NCBI GenBank assembly: GCA_018389105.1
Contig: JACATO010000589.1
Location: forward strand, 1,166,001-1,230,000
Length of the DNA stretch: 64,000 bases
Direction of reading: 5' to 3'
Source of the DNA: Nautilus pompilius
Lineage: Eukaryota; Mollusca; Cephalopoda; Nautilida; Nautilidae
Positions 23,879-35,600 of the stretch are shown here, in pieces. Each line of letters starts with the position of its first letter. The first letter of the stretch is position 1. A model generated the notes under the pieces. That model saw only the letters and a list, made by a program, of their open reading frames with translations. It made no database searches and was not told where the DNA came from. Both the position numbers and the translations under genes were made by a program.

Positions 23879-24019
23879 TTCCACAATTATTTCTGAATCT
23901 GTATATTAACCCTTTTACTAAGGCTTTGAAAACTGTTCCTTGCAATTCCGGGAAAAGAAATTTTAACAAAAAGTTAACTAAAAAAAAAAAATGGGGGGGG
24001 GGTGATGTCACCCCCAGTA

Positions 24020-24290
24020 TTTAAGATAAGAAAATTAACTGAAAATCACATTTGAGACCGAGAGGCGACCGTTAATTCGGATGCCGAGAGCTGCGGGCTC
24101 CGCTCGATCCACGGTCTTTGGCGTGATTTCTTCTGCCGTAATTCGGGCGCGATGCGGTGTTTCTCGCCACTCGGGAAAGCGAGCAGCCTCGCCCATCTAC
24201 CACGAGGTGAGCCTCAAACTGCAGTCGTCCTGCGCGTACGGAAGAAGAGATAACTTGTGAATATAAACCCGGAGAGAAACGACCATTTGG
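24020..24290 (+). other. GC-rich island with a possible first coding exon
   Basis: A sharply bounded GC-rich island lies in AT-rich DNA. From ATG at 24,080 the plus strand is open for 42 codons ('MPRAAGSARSTVFGVISSAV...') up to a good splice donor, CACGAG|GTGAGC, near 24,206. A CpG-rich first exon is possible, but I find no downstream partner exon, so this remains a candidate. Confidence 0.25.
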
Positions 24291-24377
24291 AAGGATTGAG
24301 GCCCCTATCCTTCTGTTTTACATGGTTTTTCTTCTAACTGCTCCGGTTCCAAATTTTTTTCTGCTAAAATTGAGTCT

Positions 24378-24381
<4 letters not shown>

Positions 24382-24434
<53 letters not shown>

Positions 24435-24484
24435 CTTCATCTCTCTCTCCTCGATCGAGAGAGGAGAGAGAGAGAGAGAGAGAG
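24382..24484. repeat. (CT)n-(GA)n near-palindromic microsatellite
   Basis: About 70 bp of CT repeats run into TCGATCGA and then about 30 bp of GA repeats. The arms are nearly complementary around the central palindrome, so the locus could extrude a hairpin. Confidence 0.9.
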
Positions 24485-24489
24485 GAATT

Positions 24490-26390
24490 CACCTATTTAA
24501 GCATATATCTGATACCTACACGTGACGGGTGTTTTTTTGCTAATGTATTTGCAAAAGGTCGAAGATTTCCAGTCTCGCTTCCATGAAGATTCTGATTCTT
24601 TGTCGAAACACTAAAGTTATTCGTTGTAGTAAAACCCTGAACCAATTCTACAGAGAGAAAGCTGCAGAAGGTAAAGACGGTAGACTTGCGCAGACTACTA
24701 GGAAACTAAGCACGAAAAAGTCAGAGACTAACTGACCATTAACCCTAAACATAGACAGATGGAGTAGACGAGGTTGGTGTCAGCTGTTCGTTTTCTGGAG
24801 TTTGAAATGCAAATATTTACCTGTCAGAGGTCACATCTTTTAGTTAAAAAGGCGCATCAATTCCTTGGTTTAATTAGAAAAAAAAGAAAGCAAAAATGTA
24901 TTAGTATTTTGAAAACAACAAAATTACAACATTATTAATCATTAAATTAAGTAAATACCTTGTTACCTTTAACTTTAACACATTCGTTAACACCAATGGA
25001 GTAACGCGCCGTGATGTGTTTCTCAGGGCATTTAAATGGCGTCCTGATGGATGTACTAATGTAAAACCGAAACAAGAAAGTTCCAGAGCCCCTTAATGTT
25101 TTAAACAAAAGAGCTATTCAATATCCAGCATTTTTGTTTTCTAAACCTTCAATATCATAGCCAACGGCTTGAAAATGTAAAAGAAAAAAATAAATAATTA
25201 GGCTTCATTAAACAAAGCTTGCTTTAATACTTAATCAATAAGTTTCTGAAAACCCGAGGTGTTATACATGACTAACACTTCATACAGATGCTTTTGCTCT
25301 TAGCCTTTCAGAATTCTCATTAACTGACTTCGTTTCTTTCAACAATGATCTAGAATGTTCGTTTTTCGTTGCAAATTTGTCTAGGGTAGACCTTTTGTCT
25401 TTACTGATGCTTCGTTACACTCTTTTATTATATTTCTTTAGGTCCTGATTTTCTCCGTTATTATTAAGTGCTGTTAAAATATTATATTCTCTTTAATCAT
25501 TATTCTATGCTAATTAGATTCTAGCGCTAAGATAGTCGAGAATTTATTAAAATTTATAGCTTCGAAGGTGTAAAGACAGCGATGCAAAAAAAAATAATCT
25601 CAATATCAAATTCGTGGAGAATTTGCACGGAAGCGAAAGATTGAAAAGGTGCATCCCAACGTGGGCTGTTGCCAATTAGCTCGAACCTGATATGGTATCG
25701 ATGGTTATGCTTCAGCGTCAACCTCCACTGGCGTTAGGAGTGCGTGGAGAATAAACGTAGTTAAATTAAGAACGAATAGAAATGGTGCAGTGACAAACGA
25801 CAGAGTATCGTGCAGGCTTTAAGGAAAGTAACTAGTGTTAGAAGTTAGGCGGCGAGACGAGATCTCGCCATTCTTTTGTTTAGGTCGTCAGGTGAAGTAA
25901 CAGGCCAGTGATGGCCGACCGACCGCGCAGCACCATGTGCAATTCGCTGACATTGTTATGTTGGTCGTCGTTCAACTGTCAGCTGCGCATTAGAGAGGTT
26001 TCCATGCTGTAGATAAATGCAAACACAATACTCATATATACAGCAGCGTGCAATGAAATGAGATACACGCGGTAGCTACAATCACTGTTCGGCTTGGTTA
26101 GGGTTAATTTAACAATTTTATTACGAGACATCCAAAGAAATCTAGATTTACTTCTCATAGGAAGAAGAGGTTCCGAGCCCAGCAAACAAATGTACTGTAC
26201 TCGTCCAACTGAAAAATAAAACAAACTTGCGATTCTTCTTCCTTTCCGGATACAAGTATTCGTAAAGCGCCATCGTATTCTTTTCGTTCTTTAACAGGGT
26301 TTGTTAAAACAGACGCCGTTTCCAAAGATGTCGGAGAATGCATCTGTTTTGTTAGTTGCTCTGGTGTCAGCTGACTATAAATCACAGGTA
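24490..26390. other. Unassigned AT-rich DNA
   Basis: No gene is supported. Only short frames without motifs are present. Confidence 0.35.
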
Positions 26391-26393
26391 TTT

Positions 26394-26695
26394 GTGTGTC
26401 TGTGTGTGTGTGTGTCTGTGTGTGTGTGTGTGTCACTGTGTGTGTGTTGAGTGTCTGTTTGTGTGTCTGTGTGTGTGTGTGTGTCACTGTGTGTGTGTCT
26501 CTGTGTGTGTGTGTGTTTGAGTGTGTGTGTGTGTGTCTGTGTGTGTGTGTTGTCTGTGTGTGTGTCTCTGTGTGTGTCACTGTGTGTGTGTTGAGAATGT
26601 GTGTGTGTTTGAGTGTCTGTGTGTGTGTCACTGTGTGTGTGTCTCTCTGTGTGGTGTGTGTTTGAGTGTGTGTGTGTGTCTGTGTGTGTGTGTAG
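26394..26695 (+). repeat. Long interrupted (GT)n array
   Basis: About 300 bp of GTGTGT interrupted by regularly reused variants (GTCTGT, GTCACTGT, GTGTTGAGTGTCT, GTGTTTGAGTGT). The interruptions recur in blocks, so higher-order duplication of the array is likely. The 'Cys-Val' and 'Thr-His' open frames here are artefacts of the repeat. Confidence 0.95.
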
Positions 26696-26699
26696 CAGT

Positions 26700-27770
26700 T
26701 AATAAAAATGAGATGATACAAAATGTAAAAATTCCACTTTTGGTTTTGCCAGAAAATTAATTACCTGGTAAGAAACAGAAGCCAACCTTTAAACGACAGC
26801 ACTACATGTGATTCTTGCAGAGTTTGGCGAGTGGGAAATATATAAAGACCTAGAAAAGCAGCCATCCTTAGAACCATTAAATCCAAAGAGTAGATTTGTT
26901 TTCAGTGCCAGTTCTTATGGCGACAGACACAAGGTCGGCTGCCATGTAGCTCACGTGTAACCCCCTACCCACTGCTGGACACGAGAATGTGAACTTCACA
27001 TCTACTTCCCTTCCGAGTTAACGTTGATTAGGGCGGCTCTCACCCGAGGAGGTCGCTATCGGCGTTGGCACGCGGGTTTCCATGGCGACCACCTCTACTG
27101 TTTGCACTGCCAAGCCAAACAGAGCAGAAGATTACATCGAGTGACAATAACACGAAAAAAACAAAACAAAAACAAACTGGAACCTGAGCGGATAGATCCA
27201 ACGACGATCTAAAATATTTTGCAAATCGACGATCGGACGCAGAATTAAACCACAGTTGATTCCACTATTATCACTGACTCCGCCCCTAGAAGAAAAACAA
27301 CAACACTCGGCAGGTTTCGGCTTTACCAAGAAAAGCTGGTTCCGTGTGATTACTTGCGAGCAGGTGGACCCTGTCTCACTTCACCCGTCTAGAAAAATCG
27401 GTACTGATAGCAAGAAGTACCACTTAGTCTGGGACATGTACTCTTTACTTGCCGCTATACTTTTCGTAATATTGAAATCCTTCCAGAACTCGGACGGTGT
27501 ATTTCTCGTCTACTGATCCACCAGAGAGAAGCTCAGTACTAAATCCAGGCAGTGAAACGCCATTTACAAATAACACGTTAATTAATTTAAGTTGCATATT
27601 ACTGCGTTAAAAGTGGCCATGTGCGCTTCGTATATCCGCAGCCTGTCAGCCATGCAGTCTAAAACGACATGCCAAGGTTGGCATCAAGGTGTGAAGGAAG
27701 CTGCTGAGGAATTCGCGTAAAAATGGGAGGAATGGAGTGCAACTTTCTAAAAGACTTTTAATGCATAAAT
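26700..27770. other. Unassigned DNA with a GC-richer patch
   Basis: A GC-richer patch at 27,010-27,120 and open frames up to 89 codons show no recognisable domain. Nothing assignable. Confidence 0.35.
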
Positions 27771-27772
27771 GT

Positions 27773-27787
27773 TTATTATTATTATTA

Positions 27788-27875
<88 letters not shown>

Positions 27876-27888
27876 TATTATTATTATG
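27773..27888 (+). repeat. (TTA)n microsatellite
   Basis: About 115 bp of TTA/ATT trinucleotides with two single-base slips. Confidence 0.95.
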
Positions 27889-27889
27889 T

Positions 27890-30800
27890 TGAAATTAAAA
27901 ATCCGAATAATTATTTGCGATTTTAATTAAATTGCATTATACTTCTGATCATTTTAATATATGTATGCATCTTATTCTCGTCTTGGCTATAGACATTTTT
28001 GTTTCACTAGGAATAAACCTTGTTATCCTAAACACTTCGAACTATTTAATTTTATATTTTGAATTGATTATATAATAATGATTTATTAAGCCCGATATTA
28101 TTTCCAAGGAACTTAAAAACTTGTTCAAAGATTTGAAAGTAATAAATAAAAACGACATCCCAGTTTTGAATATACACGCTACTGCGAAATTCAACGATAA
28201 ATGTCACTCTAAATCAAATGTTTTAAAACTTGTTCAATACTGAAATATCCTGTTTATTACTATTAGAGCTTCAATCAGATTTTAAGCCACGTGAATGCAA
28301 AAAATTATAATTCAAATTTGAAAAAAATCTACTTTTTCTCTTTATAGTTAAAACAAATACTCCTATCAAGTCCGTTTGTCTACATATCGCTGTGTCCAGC
28401 AGACACTCGTTGAACACAATTGTTTCCTGATGGGTGGCTTTGTGCGGCAGAAGCTCCATGAAGACCACCAAAATACCTATACTCCAATGACTGGTCACTA
28501 ATTGAGCGAGCGGCTGTAACAAAGGAATATTGTTCAGTTTGGCTGACAACCTAATAAGACTGTGATTTGGGAGTGAATTTGTCTTCAATAAAATATCTCT
28601 CACGATATACTTGTAGAGCATGGGACAGTAGTCTGTTGTTGGCCATAAGACTAACACGTAAGTTCATTCCGAGAGAGTGTATTCGCTACCTGCACATGTT
28701 TATGGAGCCAGACATAGCGAAGAAATCATTATACTGTATATACTATTTTACTTATGAAATAATTTATGATTTTTTCAAAAAAGGGTATAAGATAAACTAA
28801 CCCAGACAGAAAGCATAAATCCAAAAAGTTGGTGTTGCCTCAGCTTTATGTTCTACTTCAGTTAGTAGCGGTTACCTACCTACGATAATATCACCAAAAT
28901 CAAGAATGGAAGAATGTTTTCATCAGTATCCAAAGCATCTTTAATTATAATTTTCCGCAAAGATCAAAACGGAAAACGAATTTTTGAACTTGTTTTGGTA
29001 GATATACATGGTTGGAGTATAATAAAACTCGTAATCTTACTTTCTGTCAGCCATGTAGACAACTATCAAAGCATTCAGTGCAAACTGACAGCAAATCAAA
29101 AGCAGTCATATAAAACGGAGTCAGCAAATGGTAATAAAATATCAAAAAGTTTTCAGAACGTAAAACATGTAAAAACATCGTGATTCTGTTTATTGATTCC
29201 GATCTTTGATCATGAACGAAAATATTTTGGAGCGAATTCACTTGCAAGCGTTTTAAGAGAAAAACTGGTTTTTGTAAAGATGCTCATGAAAATACTTGTC
29301 AGTCTGCAGTGCTTAGCTTGATAAGATCTTGTAATACGTAGTGCTGTCGAAACTTTTGAAAATCTTCAGCAGCTGCTCATGATTTCAGTAGAAAGATAAT
29401 CCTGATCTCCAATGGTAAATGGAAAAAGACTAATTTGATTTCGCCAGAGATGCAAAATAAGATATTTGAGCTGATGAGTCATGAGATTCTGAAATAAAGT
29501 ACTGGAAACTATACAAGAACAGTCAGGGAAAACTTTTGTTATTTATGAAGCAGTGAGCTTTCAGGAAAATCTGCAACAATTATATTTTTTCATATTCTTG
29601 AAAATAACCTTAAAAGTTTTAGAAAAGATTGACAGGATCAGCAAACTTATCCCGTCTTAAAGAACATTATATGGCGAGGGTGTGAAATTTCTGGAGCACA
29701 CAAGTAAAGAACTTGTTCGTCTGGGAAATCAATTTGGATTTATTTTGGATAACGTAGTTTCATATTCTGAAAAACTCTATGTAGATGCCCCAAAGCTGTC
29801 CGGCAACAACCAAATGTTTGCCGTTTCCAGGAGTCAGAACCCTACAAATTTTTAAACCCAAAAGATTATTATTGAGATCCTTTTTTGAAATTGCTGATAC
29901 AGCTACCAATTCAGCAGGATCACCTATAACAACAATAAACAATAGCTATTTTGATATCGATTGAATTACTTTTTTTTTCTTCATACCGAGGTTAAGTACC
30001 AAAATCTGATTTAATATTTATTTTTGAATTTTTTGGCAATGATTTTGGTGAGTTAAAACTGAACTGTCAACCATTAGTTTGGAAACATCTTCCAGCCCCT
30101 TTTGTATTTCTATAGTTAGGTGATAATTCCACAAAAAACTATTTTTGAAAGTTGCTAGATATTTGTCATTTGAATTGGAGACTTTTAAATGGAAGTCAAA
30201 CTGTTTAAAATTAGCTCTCTTGATGTTTGAACGCTTTCCGCGCACCTGAGTGATATACATGAAAAACAAGACAAATGAAAAAAACAGCTAATTAATTTAT
30301 AACGACTCTGATCTGATGGCTCCAACTTGTCAAATTTAAAAGAATAAAAACAACTTCACACCACATCAGAATCCCATTTTATTCTTGTGATAAGCAACAC
30401 AGCTGACTGAGCTGACAGTGATGCAGTGCGTTAGACACAACCATCATAAGAAGTGCGAGGAGTGGGTGATGATCGTGAGTCGGTTGGACTCCTAATCTAT
30501 TCCATCTTTGATGGATAGACCCAGTGGACTTCATCCTCAGTCAGCCCAGTCCGTTCATAGGTAAGGCCACTTTGACTCCATTTTGAAAGCTGTACAATGT
30601 TACAAGTTGGATTTTGGTGAATGTTTATTCTCTCTCTGTGTGTTATCTGCTTGACATACAAGAGAGAAGAAAGCAATATCTCTGCAACGATTTTCCTTGA
30701 AGTAGTGTAAAATAATTGATATGCTAGCGTAGCACAATGATGCAAGATGAGCTCCACATACCATTCTTGTGCCGACTGTATACAGCCAGTAAAGCATCCT

Positions 30801-32300
30801 CGAAGAAGTGCCAGGACATTCTTCACACGCTTGCCTTCGGCTGCGGTCATTTATTGTATGCGCGATTTTTCACGCGATTAAACTCTTTAGCGGTTTTGGG
30901 CAACTTCTCTTCTTTAAAAGCTCTCGGCTCTTTCGATGCAGCTGGGAAGCGAGAAGTCGCTTAAACCACGAGCGCTATCTGCATTCAACTAAAGGGCCAC
31001 TGGCTGCTCTTTCGCCGGTCCGGCCGCGTGACTTCGCTTGACGCCAGATGATCCAGCAGCGGGCTACCTTCAAAGATGTCGGATTACGATTTCGTACCAT
31101 CGTGTCGGCCGCAGCAGAAACGCAGAAGCATTTAAAATGGCAACGCAATGAATTAATTTTAAACCATGGCTAGTTTTCAATAGGATGAATAATTATTTTC
31201 TTAGTTTTTCTTTGAGGACTATTTTCAGACTTTGGACAATAATCTCTCATTTTCTCCTTTTATCCATACTCACCTGTTGTAGATTTGTAGTATTAATAGT
31301 TGTGATTTTTAAACAATAGCTAATGTTACAACTTTAATGAATAATAAGAACAGCTTATTACAAGTTCTGAAGACCCAAAAATGGTGGCGGTTCCACGGCG
31401 TGACGTAAGACCGATGTCAACAGTCAGGTAGGTAATCAGCACATACACGTCCGCGAGGGAACTGCGCACTGTTTTATGTTTAAATATCACCCACCTTTCT
31501 CTGCGATTGGTGAAAAATTTTCGTGCATTTTAAAGTTTCCTAAATCCTTGAAAACGGTAAAACTACAAGCAGATAAAAATAACATTTCTAAAAGACTATT
31601 ACGTTTTTTTTTTTTTAAAAAAAGACTCGTTCTTAGAGGAACTGGGGAAGGAGTAAGCTGCGGAGAAGAGAAAACCCGTGTCCGATCTGAGGAAAGGACA
31701 GCCGTGTAATATTCTAAGAAAATTCCCGTTCTCCCTAATGAGCAGCAGAGATGTAGTACGAAAGTAAATTTCCAGCGGAGAATAATACTTTCTACTATCA
31801 GCGTAGGATGCTTCACGACCGGCGTCGGGTCTCTAATTAGCAGCCGTATTATTTACAAAGCCGTGAAGTCGGGGTAATACGAAGGGAAAGCACCGGCTCC
31901 GCGCCATTGCCCGGATTCCTTGGTTATTTCCAGTATTGAGTAATTCCAAGGGAATAATTCTACAACGATGTTTTTTTTTTTTTAAATCCATCTCTCTCTT
32001 CGGATGAAGTCATTAAAAAGAAAGAACATATCCAGGTATTATCGCCATGGTTTTATAATAAAATCAAATATTTTGTTAATAACCTTTTTGAGTCAAACTT
32101 ATGATCTTAGAAGTGGTTTTTTGCTCCAATAATAAAAGTTTCGTATTTACTAACTTAGTAACTTAGTAAAGATAAATAAAACTGATTTTATCATGTTATT
32201 TACCACAAGTTAGTAATAAAGACATTACTTTACACGCCATTTACTGGTAAAGATGCAATTTAAATACCATTTACTGACATTTATTGATAAATGTGACCTT
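27890..32300. other. Unassigned AT-rich DNA downstream of the membrane-protein gene
   Basis: 28,900-29,950 gives scattered protein-like fragments on the plus strand (for example near 29,690 'SKELVRLGNQFGFILDN'), but stops are frequent and I cannot name a family. It may be an old transposon. 30,780-31,080 is GC-richer without an identifiable product. A GC-rich patch lies at 31,800-31,920. No gene is supported. Confidence 0.35.
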
Positions 32301-32309
32301 TAAATGCTT

Positions 32310-32315
32310 TTTATT
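32310..32315 (-). promoter_or_regulatory. Candidate poly(A) signal of the membrane-protein gene
   Basis: AATAAA on the minus strand (inside ATCAATAAAAAGC), about 130 bp downstream of the TAG stop at 32,443-32,445. A reasonable position for the mRNA 3' end. Inferred from motif and spacing only. Confidence 0.45.
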
Positions 32316-32442
32316 GATAAAAAGGATATTACACGTGATGTTTTTCATGAGTGTACAGTTGATGCAATATTTCTAATGAGAGGTGAAATACAAACATTTC
32401 TGTTAAAATATGCTCGCGTATGTGTTACAGACAAAAAAGAAA

Positions 32443-32623
32443 CTATTTTTTCTTCTTAACCCTGGACCATTTCTCGTGGGAGTTCCCATAACTTTCGGCT
32501 TCGCTAAAGGTTGGATTTTCAAAAGAAACAGGGGATGTTGGTTCACTGGCAAAATGTTCTCTGTTGAATTTGCCATCTTCTAGTTGGCTGGGGTCGTTGA
32601 TAAGGTCCTGCGCTTGACGGTGT
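32443..32623 (-). CDS. Last coding exon: cytoplasmic tail and stop
   Basis: The acceptor TTTATACAG precedes an open stretch that starts in phase 2, matching the donor of the transmembrane exon, and ends at TAG. The 59-residue tail begins basic ('HRQAQ'), has an acidic middle, and contains 'SFENPTFSEAESYGNS'. NPTF is an NPxF-type motif of the kind that binds PTB or clathrin-adaptor domains in some receptors. It ends in Lys-Lys-Lys-Lys. Not reported by simple ORF calling because no Met starts it. What the tail binds is inference. Confidence 0.8.
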
Positions 32624-35600
32624 CTGTATAAAGAGAAAAATAAATACCGTTACTCGAACACTACGAATAGTCATTGCGAACGCCAAGAGTTAGAAGTATC
32701 ACAGTTCAACCGCTCTTCACGTATCTATGAGCCGCCGAGGCTGTCCCCGAAGAAGAGAAAGTGTACCCGTCATGATCAGAGACAGAATTTTTTTTTAACA
32801 GTACATTAAGAAATATATATATACATACATACTATTAAAGCAGATTTTGTGGTTGCCATAGGCAGCTGCTACTTCCTTAGTCAATCGGCACAGGCAGCAA
32901 AATTGATGTTGGTGAGAAGCCCCGCCGCTTACACGATAAGCCTGGGGAAATTCTAATCATTACCACCAGTAAAGAAGCAGTTTTGAAGGGTTTCGAACCA
33001 CGTGTTCTCTGAAGTTCATACTCGTTGACTTTGTGGGCTTTCGTGAAACTGTGACTTCGAAGGCGCTGCCGTGATCTTTGCGAATGAGTAGGATAAAATC
33101 TACATAGGCCAGTCGTGTCAGCCCCTGCGAGCGAGGTTTCCCATGGTTGCGACAATATTTCTACGTTAAATGCTTCGGCTAGGTTTGTCCTTACCTCTAC
33201 CACGTCATCCGATAAAATCCTTATAAAGCCTTGTTTACTTTTCCAAAAAGGAACTGTGCCAATATTATTAAACCCTAGTTTGTTAATAAGAATGAATGCC
33301 TGTTTTGAAAATTGTTTTGTAGCGGAAATTTATTTGGATCCTGTGGATGATATTTTAGAGGTGTTATAATAAGAATGTTTTTAAAAAGGAGATATTTATA
33401 TAGTTAATTTTGTTAAAAAAAAATAATGTTTTTCCTTTTTGGCATCATTGGGGGTGGAGGGAAATCTATGGCCTCGTCTTTAATTGTGTGTCAATCAGTA
33501 TACTTCTCTTTTACTAAACAGATGACAAAAGACTGAAAATGTCAAAGCAAATTTAAATACAGAACGTCCAATAAATGTATTTTTTGATAACCGCCGGCAA
33601 ACAAATTTAGGAAATTATTTACTTTGCTACTCTTTGAAAAAGACTGATTATTTTGTAATCAAACACAGTGAGAAAGAAAAACGGTAAATAAAAGAGACAT
33701 TCCTTACCTCATATTTCTTATGCTAATCCCGGTAATAAACAAAATCAGAAGAAGCGCAAATGATCCAAATACGATACCAATTGTGATTTTCAACAATTTC
33801 TGTAAAACGGAAAACATAGAGAACGATTTTAGAAGTGGTTATAGACGTGTGCTACAAGCAACATTTATCGGTTGTCTTTCTGCTGTAATATTTAACTTCC
33901 GATACAACGAAATCTGAGAAAACTTTCCCATGACGACATGAAAATGTCGGGCAGAACAACATGCGCACCTTTTTATCCGCACGATGAAGCTTCTGTTAAA
34001 GAATATCTTAAATGCTTCTTAAATCAGTCATTTATATATTTAAAGAGTATATTTTAAAACGTGATCTGTGTTGTTACATTTTGTATATCTGCATACGGAG
34101 CTGTAATCTTTTACGGAAGATACGTAACTGATAATAATAATAATAATTGATGAGATGACAATTCTCTATGCCTTTTTGTGAGTTTAAAAGACTGCTACAA
34201 CTATTCATCCTCGTAGCTAGAACTGCTCCATTCTCTCCACAATGAAAACAATCTTTCCATGCAGTTTAGAAACTAATTTTGCTGCAGCATGTAGTGAGTG
34301 GCCAGCTGTTCTTTGAGTTCACTCATCATGCTGGTTGATGTGATGATGGCATTACCCCCCGATTGGTGTTAACGGAAAGTCTGTTACTATTGTTTAGATA
34401 GCCCTTGAGTGTAGAAACTAGACCAGTTAAAGAACAACAGTGGTCTTTTTTCGCGTCAGCACGCAGTGAAAAGAACCAGCTTCATGTCGACAGACTGAAC
34501 ATCACATAATGACTTAGAGATCCCTTACTGTGGCAGTCTAATACCGCTGGATTAACCAAAGCCATTAATTAGGAATTGGCTTCAAAAGTCTGCTCCAGTA
34601 GCACTGACCATGTTGAATGTTTATCCTCTCTATCATTACCTCGTTTATATTTTCTTGTTAGCTACCCTACTGAGTCCACGTTTTATACTTTCACTAAAGG
34701 TCAATGGAAACATATTGTTAATACAACATTACGGGGCGTAGCCAATATCTGCGGGAATATCGCTTTGCAGTAAAACATCGATCCGTTCGGCTCAAACTTT
34801 TCTGAGTTTAATCATTATTTTTAAATTTCAAGACTTGATTTATTTATACGGCTGAATTTAGTTGTACATTTAATTTATTTCTCTGTGCCAATGCTGACGA
34901 AGTCTAGGATATACGAGTGATCTTGGACCAAAGTACTGCTCATTTATCAGACGCTGTTTACTGGCATACAGCCAGAAAAATAACAGGATTTTCTCGTGGC
35001 TATGTCCGAAAAAAGCTATTAGGGTTACTGAGAACATCCACAACCTATTAAAAGACATTAACGTGAAAACAAATCTAATCGCTTGACTCAGTGCGCTTGG
35101 CTTTGTACTGACATAGAAATACAAACAAGACCCCAAGAAACCACATTCGTCATCTAATAGAAGCTGATTCCATAAACACTGTAATTGTATCAAGGTGAAC
35201 TCTCACTAGGGCCTCTGTTGACATCTGTATCACTTTCAGGCATCTTGAATAAATCAGTCACAAAAATCTTTGAAATCAATTGAATCTCAGGATAGGAGGT
35301 TTTCCCCTTTTAATCATATTCAATAAGTAAATATAAAAAGCATTATTGGTTACAGCCATTGTTCAAAAGTTATTAATCTCTCTCTCTCTCTCTCTCTGTA
35401 TATATAGTTCAAAAGTTTTTTTGCGATGACTAGTAGTCAAAATAATTCCGCTTGTTAAAGGAAGATTTTGTTGTCTAGTTTAGCCTATAGGCGCGTCATA
35501 TGACTGAAGTATTCAGTAGAAGGTAAGTTAGTATCGAATGTGCTCTTATTATTGTAAATCACTTAACTGAAGCTCTGTTGATTAATTTTTTTTAAAAAAA

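Noticed and set aside
26155..26721. 188-codon minus frame and plus frames rich in Cys-Val or Thr-His
   Set aside because: They translate the (GT)n array and have no coding signal outside it.
28900..29950. Protein-like fragments resembling an old transposase
   Set aside because: Too many stops and no motif specific enough to name a family.
32877..33203. 108-codon minus frame between the transmembrane and tail exons
   Set aside because: It lies inside the intron joining two phase-matched exons; using it would break the frame. A GGTTCGAAACC B-box-like motif near 33,000 hints at a SINE instead, but no A-box was confirmed.
33150..33260. Possible exon with donor GTAGAG|GTAAGG on the minus strand
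   Set aside because: Its open frame is phase 1-0, which fits neither the preceding transmembrane exon (ends phase 2) nor the tail exon.
34870..35193. 107-codon hydrophobic minus frame
   Set aside because: Not bounded by phase-compatible splice sites and lacks similarity to the modules; treated as intronic chance.
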